From assembly GCF_023715155.1 (NCBI RefSeq), contig NZ_JAMBNQ010000033.1:1-57748 (forward strand): 57,748 bases of DNA, given 5' to 3'. Within the stretch, counting starts at the first letter, position 1, and each line of letters begins with the position of its first letter. The notes below the pieces were generated by a model that saw nothing but the letters and a program-made list of their open reading frames with translations, did not search any database and was not told the origin of the DNA. This DNA comes from Neobacillus mesonae (GTDB lineage Bacteria; Bacillota; Bacilli; Bacillales; Cytobacillaceae). A program made the position numbers and the translations under genes. Shown piece by piece: positions 42,025-51,347 of the stretch.

Positions 42025-42828
42025 ATGAACAAAGAAAAGGGAAATGAGGTCCCACCTCTCTTATATGTATTTCCTCAAAGGAAACCACACGAAGATGTAA
42101 TCATTGTTTCTAATAAGACAGCTCTACTCCGATTGAAGGGTACCATTGAGGATGCTCTTGAAAATGGTGAAGGAGATTGTACGGGCGTTTTCTCCGACTT
42201 TGAGACATATGATATTAAAATAATTCTAAATGATGAGCAATATGATTCAGGGTTCTGGCAAAGGTTGCAATTGCCATTTTTTGAAGTTGCCGAAAGTGAA
42301 GAGGGAGGAGTTTTGTCAGTTGAAGATATTATTGGATTCGATATAAAAAACTCAGTAGATTTAAGAAAGACCCAACCAGTTATGGAGCAATATCTAAAAC
42401 ATAGTCAAGAAATGACGAAAAAGATGAAGAAGATTGCAAAAAAGAATAGGCAAAGGGATTCCCAAATGGATTATATAAAGATATTAAACTCTAATGATTT
42501 GCTGATGCTCGATGAATACTTGAATAATCACAATGTTAATGAAAAAGTAAATTGTGAAAGTCTCATTTACTGGGCGGTATTTAATAACAAGTTACCTTTT
42601 GTTAAAAGATTACTTGAGCTGGGAGTTGATCCTAATCAAAGGGATGCTCTCGGTAGGTCATTATTAGAAATCGGCTCTTATTTCGGCTTCTATGAGGTAT
42701 GCAAGGCACTCCTTGAAAAGGGAGCGAGGATTGATGAAGATTGCTTCCGAAGAGCCGAAAATGGTTGGGATGGGAACAGGCAGAGTGAAATAATTGAATT
42801 GTTACATGAGTGGCAAAAAGATAAATGA
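42025..42828 (+). CDS. Immunity-like domain fused to ankyrin repeats
   Basis: 267 residues. The N-terminal part (about 1-130) is a paralogue of the protein at 39227-39661: VIIVSNKTALLRLKGTIEDA, then ETYDIKIILNDEQYDSGFWQ and IKNSVDLRKTQPVMEQYL. After a Lys-rich linker, two to three ankyrin repeats follow (SLIYWAVFNNKLPFVKRLLE, then LGVDPNQRDALGRSLLEIGS, YFGFYEVCKALLEKGARIDE). GGGAGTGAAG precedes ATG 42025. Ankyrin repeats bind proteins, so the fusion suggests a protein-binding immunity or adaptor role (inference). Confidence 0.72.
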   Translation: MNKEKGNEVPPLLYVFPQRKPHEDVIIVSNKTALLRLKGTIEDALENGEGDCTGVFSDFETYDIKIILNDEQYDSGFWQRLQLPFFEVAESEEGGVLSVEDIIGFDIKNSVDLRKTQPVMEQYLKHSQEMTKKMKKIAKKNRQRDSQMDYIKILNSNDLLMLDEYLNNHNVNEKVNCESLIYWAVFNNKLPFVKRLLELGVDPNQRDALGRSLLEIGSYFGFYEVCKALLEKGARIDEDCFRRAENGWDGNRQSEIIELLHEWQKDK

Positions 42829-42924
42829 ATCCCCTGATACTTAATTCAGCGGGTTTACTTGTGGGGTGCAAAATGCAAATTCTCTTGAGAATTTACAATT
42901 AAAAATCACATAAAATTCGTATTT

Positions 42925-42958
42925 AAAAACGCAAGCCAAATTACTGGCTTGCGTTTTT
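42925..42958. terminator. Bidirectional terminator
   Basis: AAAAACGCAAGCCA and TGGCTTGCGTTTTT form a perfect 14-bp stem over AATTAC. It serves the rightward ankyrin gene and the leftward genes at 42963-43779. Confidence 0.9.
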
Positions 42959-42962
42959 GTTT

Positions 42963-43166
42963 TTAATTTCTAATGATTCGTGTTTCTTCAGCAGTAACAT
43001 CACCAAGACCATCGCAATACTCCTTACCATCATATAATTCAGGCATTATTTCCCCATCATCGTAGGCCTCTATTGCTTTTTCTATCGCTTCTTCCTCACT
43101 ACTTGCTTCAATTTCAATCATCGTACTGAATTGCACTCTAACAACTACATCATATGTTTTTTTCAT
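42963..43166 (-). CDS. Small acidic protein, unknown
   Basis: 67 residues: KKTYDVVVRVQFSTMIEIEA, then SSEEEAIEKAIEAYDDGEIM. A beta-strand pair followed by an acidic helix resembles small ferredoxin-like or phage-type accessory folds. AAGGGGGAATTAAA precedes the ATG, which lies one base after the stop of the upstream gene at 43168, so the two are in an operon. Function unknown. Confidence 0.65.
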   Translation of the reverse strand: MKKTYDVVVRVQFSTMIEIEASSEEEAIEKAIEAYDDGEIMPELYDGKEYCDGLGDVTAEETRIIRN

Positions 43167-43167
43167 T

Positions 43168-43779
43168 TTAATTCCCCCTTTTAATTTCGCAATTTAGGTC
43201 TTTTGTTAGCATTTGTGATTTAACTTGTTGGCCTTCTGAAGTAATCCCGTTAACTTTAGACTCAGGTGATTTCTTTGGTTGATAGGATCTGATGAAATCC
43301 AGAAGACATTTGCTGTAGATTTCTCTAAGGCGAATGTGTGAGAATCTACTAGAATACAAGTCAGAGAACTCTTTATAAATGTCCTCGTTTACCTGAATGG
43401 TTCTAGTGATAGTTTTACTGCTAGGATCATAGATTTCAGGATCTAATATCAGTTGAGTTTCATGTTCATGCAAAAGCCCCTTTAACTCTTCAAGATGTTC
43501 AGCAATAAACTTCAATGATTCCTCCACATTGTTCTCGTTAGAACCTGATTGGAGATATTTCTTGTACTCCTCAATTGGCATTATTCGATCGTACTGTTTG
43601 CTAGTTTTGTTGTACTGATAAGATGCGTTATCTCTCATGATTTTTGAGAAAGTAGATTCGGACAAGCCTAACTTAGAAGCCACATTCTTTAAATGGTCCT
43701 TCTCCTGTTCCTTGAGCATCTTATTTGCTACCTCTACTTTTTCTAGTGCGGATAAATTCATGAATTCTTGTGTATCCAT
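43168..43779 (-). CDS. DNA-binding-type protein, unknown
   Basis: 203 residues. The N-terminal third has a helix-turn-helix pattern (HLKNVASKLGLSESTFSKIM, then RDNASYQYNKTSKQYDRIMP); the middle is helical (VEESLKFIAEHLEELKGLLH), and a RHH-like or helical C-terminal segment follows (TRTIQVNEDIYKEFSDLYSS). It resembles plasmid or mobile-element copy/partition regulators but I cannot name a family. AAGGGGGAATC precedes its ATG. It diverges from the XRE gene at 43966. Confidence 0.62.
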   Translation of the reverse strand: MDTQEFMNLSALEKVEVANKMLKEQEKDHLKNVASKLGLSESTFSKIMRDNASYQYNKTSKQYDRIMPIEEYKKYLQSGSNENNVEESLKFIAEHLEELKGLLHEHETQLILDPEIYDPSSKTITRTIQVNEDIYKEFSDLYSSRFSHIRLREIYSKCLLDFIRSYQPKKSPESKVNGITSEGQQVKSQMLTKDLNCEIKRGN

Positions 43780-43965
43780 AATGATTCCCCCTTTAATTTT
43801 TCGTACCTTTTATACTAGATTTCTCTTAAAAAATTATTCCATTTTAATAGAAAAAATTTGTCCTATTAAGTAGTAATTATTTTTTGTGCAAGTGCTTAGT
43901 ATATAAGGTCTTATGACAAATCAGGAACTGGTCGAGGTATCAGTGAATACATAGGAGGAGAAGCA

Positions 43966-44250
43966 ATGGAACAACAAGGAAATCAGGACGTTCTTGATAT
44001 GATTGAAAATCACTTTGGTGAATTTGTTGAGCAGCTAAAAAAGCAAAGGGGATATAGTCTGAAGGATATATCTGACAAGACTAATCTGTCACCAAGCTAC
44101 ATTTACAGATTAATCAAAAATTTTAGAGGCGGGGAATTGACTACAAAGCTGAACATACTAATAAACGGCTTTGGAATGGAAAATTTGGCTGAAGAATACA
44201 TGAAGCAGGTTTTACAAAACAAAGAACAACTAAAAAAGATTACTGATTAG
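43966..44250 (+). CDS. XRE-type helix-turn-helix protein
   Basis: 94 residues; the HTH reads FVEQLKKQRGYSLKDISDKT, then NLSPSYIYRLIKNFRGG (residues 16-55), followed by a helical tail. GGAGGAG precedes ATG 43966. Divergent from 43168-43779, with a shared promoter region (43780-43965) where the two regulators may act. A terminator follows at 44265. Confidence 0.8.
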   Translation: MEQQGNQDVLDMIENHFGEFVEQLKKQRGYSLKDISDKTNLSPSYIYRLIKNFRGGELTTKLNILINGFGMENLAEEYMKQVLQNKEQLKKITD

Positions 44251-44264
44251 AGTAATTGAAAGGT

Positions 44265-44302
44265 GAGGCTACTGGTATATTTTTTGGTAGTCTCTTTTTT
44301 TA
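44265..44302 (+). terminator. Terminator after the XRE-type gene
   Basis: GAGGCTAC and GTAGTCTC pair (one G-U) over a T-rich loop, followed by T7. Confidence 0.75.
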
Positions 44303-45374
44303 ACTAATTAATTGACAGACAATTCAATGAAATACGATTACCGAAACATAAACCATTAATATATGTGTGAAAATAGATAAGATCCTGGCCTTCCTATAAG
44401 AAAAATTCACCTTGACTATGAACAATCAGGAAGTGAATTTAGATCGTATTGATGCCACAGATTATTTTAGGCATTTCAAAACTTGAATTTTTTGAAGTAA
44501 GGTACCCGTTCAGGCAATACTACGTGAATTTGATTTGAAGTTTGAGTTCCTATGTAAAAAGTGGAATATACAGTAATAGATATATAAAGCCTATATTTAG
44601 ACCGTTTGGAGCACATTATGGCACACAAATATTCAATAAAATTAAATTAAATCTTATATAGTCTGTTTTAAGGCCGTTTCGAGTACAACAAAAAAATATA
44701 AAGGTGTTAAGTAAATAGAGGTCCGTATATTTGTTATTTCTAATTAGAAAATCAGGATTACTGAAACATAAACAATGAGGTATATATTGGAAACAATTAA
44801 GAATGAAACTAACTTTTGATAACTTCATTCACAATTGAATATGTCTGCCTAACCCGTGGTTTGGGATAATACGTTAAACCCTCAAACGCCGATGTCCACA
44901 GCGTTATGACGCTCCTTAGATGAGTATTTTTTATTTCAGACCGAGAAATTGTTTTACCTATCCTGGGACAGCTTTGCTGTTAGGGGTTAACTGGAAATCG
45001 TGATGGTAACGATAGGCTGTAATAGCAGACTAGATGCCATTGAATAGTTGGGGAAATACGAAAGTTATAACTCTATCATGTTTATGGTCATAGCAAAGCA
45101 ATCAACTAAAGATGTATTGGCTCTTGAATGAGAAGAACCTGTTCTTATATGTGATGACTAACACTGTATAGAGGTAGGTTTAGACATTGTTCCATAAGGA
45201 TGCCAGAAATAGGAATAAAATTGCTTATCAGCCCACATTTTGCGATAATTAAAAGGATAAGTAGTGAACATTTACTATTATTTATGGATAGATTAAAGGG
45301 ATAGTATTTTTGAATTAATAGAAGTTTGTGTATGAACATCACAAGAGAGTTGCGGAAAAATAGGAGGAGAACAA
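44303..45374. other. 1.07-kb non-coding region with possible structured RNA
   Basis: No credible gene. Diverged direct repeats: GATTACCGAAACATAAACCA (44328) against GATTACTGAAACATAAACAA (44756), and TTTAGACCGTTTGGAGCACA against TTTAAGGCCGTTTCGAGTAC. A part from about 44850 to 45110 shows several local pairings: TTTGGG/CCCTCAAA, AGCGT/ACGCT, ACAGC/GCTGT, ATCGT/ACGAT, AATAGTT/AACTCTAT. That is more structure than in other spacers of the window. The promoter of the hsd operon should lie at its right end. Confidence 0.5.
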
Positions 45375-46904
45375 ATGCAAGAGAAAGTAACACAGGAACA
45401 TATTAACAGAATATTATGGCAAGCAGCCGATTCGTTTAGGGGCAAGATAGACTCCAGTACATACAAGGATTATATCCTTACAATGCTGTTTATTAAGTAC
45501 CTTAGTGATTCGTATAAGGAGAAGGTAGAGCAATATATAGAGCGGTATAACGGTGATGAGCAGCGTGTTCAACGAGCTTTGTCGAGGGAACGATTTGTTT
45601 TAGATGAACTGTCAACATTTGATTATTTATATAGTAAAAGAAATGATCCGGAAATTGGTGAAATCATCAATAAAGCGTTGGAACGAATTGAAAATGAGAA
45701 TACAGGAAAACTTCGAGGTGTATTCCGTAATATCGACTTCAATAGCGAATCTATTCTTGGAAAGGCAAAAGAAAGAAATGCTATTCTACGTTCTTTGTTA
45801 GAGGATTTCAATCAGCTATCTTTAAGGCCATCACAAATTGGAGATGAAGATGTTGTAGGGAATGCTTATCAGTATATGATTGGACAATTCGCCTCAGATG
45901 CTGGAAAAAAGGGCGGGGAGTTCTATACACCTGCGGAAGTATCCGAACTTTTGGCACGTCTGGTAAAACCTAAAGAAAATGATCGTGTATACGATCCGAC
46001 ATGTGGATCAGGCTCCTTATTGATTAAAGTTGCGAATCAGGTTCCCAATAAAAAAATAGCAATCTATGGACAAGAACGAAATGGGGCGACGCATTCATTG
46101 GCTCTCATGAATATGTATTTACATGGTATTGATGATGCAACAATTGAATGGGGCGATACGTTAGCTAATCCATTACTTTTAGAAGACGGCAAATTAATGA
46201 AGCACTCGGTAATAGTTGCAAATCCACCCTTCAGCCTTGATAAATGGGCCATGGGATTTGCGGGTGAAGGGAACACAGATAAGAAATTTAAAATGGAGGC
46301 AAGTCTTGATCCATTCCGCAGATTTGAATGGGGTGTTCCACCAAGTTCCAAAGGTGATTATGCCTTCGTGCAGCATATGCTCTATTCATTGGCAGAAAAT
46401 GGACGTATGGCTACCATTCTTCCACATGGGGTTTTATTCCGTGGAGCAAGTGAAGGACAAATTCGTAAGCAGATTTTAGAGATGAACCTGTTGGATGCTG
46501 TAATTGGCTTACCAGAAGGGTTATTCTATGGTACTGGGATTCCTGCATGTATTATGGTGTTTAAAAAAGACCGTAAGAGAAAAGATATTCTATTCATTGA
46601 TGCGTCAGGAGAAGAACATTATGAGAAAGGGAAAAGTCAGAACAAGTTACGAGAGGAAGATATAGAGGATATTGTTTCTACATATGAGAAATGGGATACC
46701 AAAGGAAAATTCTCGCATGTGGCGACATTTGACGAGATAAAAGAAAACGATTTTAACTTAAATATTCCTCGTTATGTTGATACATTTGAAGAAGAAGAAC
46801 CAGTGGATATGGACGAAGTGAAGAACAATATGGAAAATATTAAAAATGATCTTCAAGAAGTGGAAAAACAGATGGAAAAGTATTTGAAAGAGCTTGGATT
46901 GTAG
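45375..46904 (+). CDS. hsdM: Type I restriction-modification DNA methyltransferase subunit HsdM
   Basis: N6-adenine methyltransferase subunit of a type I system. The N-terminal helical domain (INRILWQAADSFRGKIDSST) is followed by GEFYTPAEVSELLARLVKPK, the SAM motif VYDPTCGSGSLLIKV (about residue 208) and catalytic NPPFS (about 282), all in the right order. Later blocks LPHGVLFRGASEGQIRKQIL and GLPEGLFYGTGIPACIMVF are also typical. 509 residues, full length. AGGAGG precedes ATG 45375. First gene of an operon with hsdS, hsdR and a metalloprotease; the group encodes a complete system. Confidence 0.96.
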   Translation: MQEKVTQEHINRILWQAADSFRGKIDSSTYKDYILTMLFIKYLSDSYKEKVEQYIERYNGDEQRVQRALSRERFVLDELSTFDYLYSKRNDPEIGEIINKALERIENENTGKLRGVFRNIDFNSESILGKAKERNAILRSLLEDFNQLSLRPSQIGDEDVVGNAYQYMIGQFASDAGKKGGEFYTPAEVSELLARLVKPKENDRVYDPTCGSGSLLIKVANQVPNKKIAIYGQERNGATHSLALMNMYLHGIDDATIEWGDTLANPLLLEDGKLMKHSVIVANPPFSLDKWAMGFAGEGNTDKKFKMEASLDPFRRFEWGVPPSSKGDYAFVQHMLYSLAENGRMATILPHGVLFRGASEGQIRKQILEMNLLDAVIGLPEGLFYGTGIPACIMVFKKDRKRKDILFIDASGEEHYEKGKSQNKLREEDIEDIVSTYEKWDTKGKFSHVATFDEIKENDFNLNIPRYVDTFEEEEPVDMDEVKNNMENIKNDLQEVEKQMEKYLKELGL

Positions 46905-46916
46905 GTGGTGAGATTG

Positions 46917-48182
46917 ATGAGGTTGACTCCAAAAGATAAGTTTTATACATCGAGGGAAGGAAATGCACCTCAAGGTTACGTTAAAACAAGCGAGGGCATA
47001 TTTCCTGCTGATTGGAAAATTGCTCAGCTTCAAGAAGTAGTAAGAGTCTTTAGAGGTGCAAGTCCAAGACCCAAAGGTGATCCAAGATATTATGGAGGGG
47101 AAATACCAAGGGTATTAATAGAAGATGTAACCCGAGATGGTAAATTTGTATACCCTTCTATAGATAGCTTAACAGAAGAAGGAGCAAAAAAAAGTAGATT
47201 ACTTCCAAAAGATTCGGTAATTTTAAGTTGTTCGGGTACACGAGTTGCAATACCAGGAATTTTGGGTGAATCTGCATGTATTCATGACGGATTCTTCGGA
47301 TTTGATGATTATAAAGAATTACTACCCGAATATCTGTATTACTACTTTTGGTTGTTACACGATAAGATGCAATCCTCCGCAACTAAAGGAGGAGTTTTCA
47401 ACAATCTAACTACTCAGATAATGAAAGAGATGTATATACAATTTCCAGACGTAACGGAACAAGAAAGAATTATTGAAATAATTAATACCTGGGACATAAG
47501 CATTGAGCTAAAAGAAAAATATATTGAGCAGAAAAAAGAGCAAAAAAAAGGTTTAATACAAAAGTTGTTGATGGGTGAAGTGAGATTGCCTGGTTTTAAT
47601 GGGGCTTGGAAAGAGATAAGATTAGGAGATTACTTGAATAAACACGATGAGAAATCTATAACAAATAATCAATACCCTGTATTAACTTCATCAAGGAAAG
47701 GGATCTTTTTACAAAAAGAATATTATTCAGGTAATGAAGTAGCAAGTAAAAATAATACCGGATACAATGTTGTACCATATGGTTATTTTACTTATAGACA
47801 TATGAGTGATGATTTAACTTTTAAGTTCAATATTAACAACATTGTAGATAAAGGGATTGTAAGTACCCTATACCCCGTGTTTACAACAAAAAAGGGCCTG
47901 AGTAGTCGTTTTCTATTGTTAAAGTTAAATGAGGGTATTGAATTTAAAAGGTTTGCCCTCATGCAAAAACAGGGTGGATCAAGAACTTATATGTATTTTT
48001 CAAAGTTGGAGGAAATAAAATTAAAAGTTCCTTCGATAGAAGAGCAAAATAAAATTGAGGGGTTATTCACAACTTTAGATAGGAATATTGAACTATTGGA
48101 GAGGGAACTTAATTCCTTGAAAGAGCAAAAGAAAGGCCTTATGCAACAACTTCTAACAGGCAAAGTCCGAGTAGGGGTGTAA
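46917..48182 (+). CDS. hsdS: Type I restriction-modification specificity subunit HsdS
   Basis: DNA-recognition subunit. Two target-recognition domains are present: the first from DWKIAQLQEVVRVFRGASPR (about residue 20) and the second from GAWKEIRLGDYLNKHDEKS (about residue 225). Each is followed by the same helical spacer ending in KEQKKGLIQKLLMGEVRLPG or KEQKKGLMQQLLTGKVRVGV, an internal repeat that sets the spacing between the two half-sites. 421 residues from the ATG at 46917 (GGTGGTGAG upstream; a GTG at 46905 overlaps it). The target sequence cannot be read from the protein alone. Confidence 0.93.
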   Translation: MRLTPKDKFYTSREGNAPQGYVKTSEGIFPADWKIAQLQEVVRVFRGASPRPKGDPRYYGGEIPRVLIEDVTRDGKFVYPSIDSLTEEGAKKSRLLPKDSVILSCSGTRVAIPGILGESACIHDGFFGFDDYKELLPEYLYYYFWLLHDKMQSSATKGGVFNNLTTQIMKEMYIQFPDVTEQERIIEIINTWDISIELKEKYIEQKKEQKKGLIQKLLMGEVRLPGFNGAWKEIRLGDYLNKHDEKSITNNQYPVLTSSRKGIFLQKEYYSGNEVASKNNTGYNVVPYGYFTYRHMSDDLTFKFNINNIVDKGIVSTLYPVFTTKKGLSSRFLLLKLNEGIEFKRFALMQKQGGSRTYMYFSKLEEIKLKVPSIEEQNKIEGLFTTLDRNIELLERELNSLKEQKKGLMQQLLTGKVRVGV

Positions 48183-48225
48183 TACTTAATACCTTATCTT
48201 TTATCCTGGAAACGGAGGTGTAAAT

Positions 48226-51200
48226 ATGGAAACAGAAGAGATTTACGGTGAACGAATAAGTAGTCAGATCCCTGCAGTCGAATTACTTCAGAAAACAGGT
48301 TATCAAAAACTTCAGTCAGAGGAAGCTAATCATTTACGAGGAAATTTGCATAATGTTCTCCTAAATGATGTGTTAGTTGAAAAGCTACATTCAATGAACT
48401 CCTATGAGTATAAAGGAAAAACATATAAATTCAGTGATACCAATATTCAACAAGCAATTCGTGATTTGGATGAACCTTTGTCAAATGGACTTGTAAAAAC
48501 AAATGAATCTATTTTTGAAACTTTAATGAATGGTAGAACATATACTGAATTTCTACCTGATGGTTCTAAAAAATCCTTTACTATTCAGTTTATTGATTGG
48601 AATAATATTGAAAACAACATATTTCATGTTGTAGAAGAATTTGAGGTAGAGCGGATGGATGGTCGTGGAACTGTCCGTCCAGATATAGTGCTGTTTGTGA
48701 ATGGTATTCCTTTTGCAGTAATTGAATGTAAAAAAGCATCCATATCCATGGAACAAGGAATCAGTCAAATGATTCGGAATCAAGGTAAAGACTATATTCC
48801 GCAATTGTTTAAGTATGCCCAAATAGTGATGTCCACGAATAAAAATGAAACAAAATATGCGACCTGTAATACCCCTAAAAAGTTTTGGTCAGTTTGGAAG
48901 GAAGAAAAGGAAGAGTGGTTAAATGCCTGGTTAAGTAAAGCCTTAGAAATAAGATTACCGACCACTCAAGATAAAAATATAATTTCATTATTTCATCCAG
49001 AACGTTTATTAGAAATCACCCAATTTTTCATTGTATTTGATAAAGATGTTAAAAAGGTTGCCCGTTATCAGCAATACTTTGCAATCAAAGAAATCATTAA
49101 AACTATTGAAGAGAAAGATGAAAATGGGAACCGCCAAAGTGGTGTCATTTGGCATACACAAGGTTCAGGTAAATCACTAACAATGGTAATGCTTGCAAAA
49201 TATATTCTTTCTGAATTGTGGGAGCATAATCCCAAGGTAGTAGTGGTTACGGATCGTGTTGAATTAGATAAACAGATTCATAAAACCTTTCGTCATACAA
49301 GATTAAAGGCCAACAGGGCTACATCAGGCAATCACTTAGTAGATTTAATTAACAATAATAATGCAGATATTATTACGACATTGGTTCATAAGTTTGATAC
49401 AGCATCGTCAAAGCAAAATCCTATAGAATCAAGAGACATCTTTGTCCTTGTTGACGAGTCGCACCGAACCCAGTACGGAGAGCTTCACATCAAAATGAAA
49501 AAGGTTTTTCCTAACGCATGTTACTTGGGCTTTACAGGAACGCCTTTAATGAAAAAAGAAAAGAACACAATGATCAAGTTTGGTAAGCTCATTCATACTT
49601 ACACGATTGCTGATGGTGTAAGGGACAAAGCGATTGTTCCTCTACTTTACGAGGGCAAGATGGTGGATCAGTCTGTTAATCAGAAAGCGATTGATAATAG
49701 ACTTGAGATGATTACTAGACACCTTAACGACAAACAGAAGGAAGCAGTCATGAATAAATGGAGCCAATTTGAGAGAATAGCTTCTTCTAATCAACGTTTA
49801 AGCATGATTGCATTTGATATAAATGAGCATTTCTTAACTAACTATAAGACTCAAGGTAGTCGATTTAAAGCAATGCTGGCCACAAATAGTAAAATTGAGG
49901 GAATACGGTATTTAGAGGCATTTGAAGAACTAGGTGATTTGAATTGTGCTGTTGTTATTTCTCCACCAGATCAACGAGAAGGGCATGAAGTAGTTGATAT
50001 GGAGTCAAAAGATAAAGTACAACGATTTTGGAAGCGGATGATGAATCGGTATGAAACACCTGAAGGATATGAAGATGCCATTAAAGATGAATTTGTAAAT
50101 GGAAACGATTTTGACTTACTAATTGTTGTAGACAAGCTGCTAACGGGTTTTGATGCACCTAGGGCAACTGTGCTTTATATTGATAAACCAATGAGAGAAC
50201 ATACACTCCTGCAAGCCATTGCAAGGGTTAATCGCCTTTATGAAGGAAAAGAATATGGGTTTATTATTGACTATCGGGGTCTTTTGGAGAAGCTAGACCA
50301 GGCGATGCAAATGTATTCAGGCTCTGGGTTAGAAAACTTCGATCCGAAAGATTTGGATGGAGCTATCTATGATGTTATCAGTATTATTGGTTCATTAAGA
50401 CAGTACCATTCGGACCTTTTACAAATTTTTGTACCAGTAAGGAACAAACAGGATTTGGAAGAGTACGAGGTCTGGTTAGAGGATGAAGAGCGAAGGGAAA
50501 CATTTTATGGTGTTTTAAGTAACTTCGGAAGAAACTTGGGAATCGCATTGGAATCTGAGAAAATCTATAATGCACTTCCATCAGAAGAATTGAATAAGTA
50601 CAAGCAGAATCTGAAGTTTTTTCAGGAGCTTAGAAAAAATGTTAAATATCGTTATTCGGATACCATTGATCATAAAGAATATGAAGCTAAAATGCAGATG
50701 TTGATGGATCACTATATTTCAGCAGAGGAAGTAATCCGAGTTACAAACCCTGTAGATATATTAAATGAAAAGGCATTCGAGGAAGAATTAGAAAGGCTGG
50801 AATCTAAAAGGGCAAAGGCTGATGCTATTCGAACTCGTTTAACAAAAAGTGTTAGAGCTAAATGGGATGAAAATCCTGCCTATTATAAGAGGTTCTCGGA
50901 ACGGATTCAAGAGGCAATTCGAGAATATAAAGATAAACGCATTTCGGAAGCAGAATACCTTAACAAAATGAAAGACATCATGAAGGATTATCGAAAGGGA
51001 GAACCAGCCGAAGATTATCCGGAAGTAATTAAAGAAAACCGAAATGCTCAAGCCTTTTATGGAGTAACGAAAGAATTGATGGCACAAATAAAGGAAAGCC
51101 ATTCATCATATGGTTCAGATTCTATCGGTGATTTAGCGTTAAGGATGGATGCAGTAGTTAAAGAACACCAGAAGGTTGATTGGCATAATAATCTTGAAAT

Positions 51201-51333
51201 TCATAACCGTATTGCACAAGACCTAGACGATCTACTCTTTGACTTTTCTAATAAATATCAAATCGACTTAGATTTTGATACAATTGATAAGATTATTGAG
51301 CAGATAAAAACCATTGCTCTTAGACGCTATTAA
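48226..51333 (+). CDS. hsdR: Type I restriction enzyme endonuclease/translocase subunit HsdR
   Basis: Motor and nuclease subunit. The N-terminal PD-(D/E)XK nuclease reads RPDIVLFVNGIPFAVIECKK (about residues 150-170), with Asp, Glu and Lys in place. The SF2 helicase follows: Walker A HTQGSGKSLTM (about 310), motif II VLVDESHRTQYG (about 408), motif III YLGFTGTPL, and the second RecA lobe with LLTGFDAPRATVLYID and ARVNRLYEGKEYGFIIDYRG. A helical C-terminal domain binds the rest of the complex. 1035 residues, full length; GGAGGTG precedes ATG 48226. No inactivating change is seen. Confidence 0.96.
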   Translation: METEEIYGERISSQIPAVELLQKTGYQKLQSEEANHLRGNLHNVLLNDVLVEKLHSMNSYEYKGKTYKFSDTNIQQAIRDLDEPLSNGLVKTNESIFETLMNGRTYTEFLPDGSKKSFTIQFIDWNNIENNIFHVVEEFEVERMDGRGTVRPDIVLFVNGIPFAVIECKKASISMEQGISQMIRNQGKDYIPQLFKYAQIVMSTNKNETKYATCNTPKKFWSVWKEEKEEWLNAWLSKALEIRLPTTQDKNIISLFHPERLLEITQFFIVFDKDVKKVARYQQYFAIKEIIKTIEEKDENGNRQSGVIWHTQGSGKSLTMVMLAKYILSELWEHNPKVVVVTDRVELDKQIHKTFRHTRLKANRATSGNHLVDLINNNNADIITTLVHKFDTASSKQNPIESRDIFVLVDESHRTQYGELHIKMKKVFPNACYLGFTGTPLMKKEKNTMIKFGKLIHTYTIADGVRDKAIVPLLYEGKMVDQSVNQKAIDNRLEMITRHLNDKQKEAVMNKWSQFERIASSNQRLSMIAFDINEHFLTNYKTQGSRFKAMLATNSKIEGIRYLEAFEELGDLNCAVVISPPDQREGHEVVDMESKDKVQRFWKRMMNRYETPEGYEDAIKDEFVNGNDFDLLIVVDKLLTGFDAPRATVLYIDKPMREHTLLQAIARVNRLYEGKEYGFIIDYRGLLEKLDQAMQMYSGSGLENFDPKDLDGAIYDVISIIGSLRQYHSDLLQIFVPVRNKQDLEEYEVWLEDEERRETFYGVLSNFGRNLGIALESEKIYNALPSEELNKYKQNLKFFQELRKNVKYRYSDTIDHKEYEAKMQMLMDHYISAEEVIRVTNPVDILNEKAFEEELERLESKRAKADAIRTRLTKSVRAKWDENPAYYKRFSERIQEAIREYKDKRISEAEYLNKMKDIMKDYRKGEPAEDYPEVIKENRNAQAFYGVTKELMAQIKESHSSYGSDSIGDLALRMDAVVKEHQKVDWHNNLEIHNRIAQDLDDLLFDFSNKYQIDLDFDTIDKIIEQIKTIALRRY

Positions 51334-51347
51334 GGGTGGTGAACAAC

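Noticed and set aside
44850..45110. Group I intron or other catalytic RNA
   Set aside because: GCAGACTAGATG recalls part of a group I core, but a matching P7 partner (AAGATATAGTC-like) and the P3/P4 order are not convincing. Kept only as an unclassified structured region.
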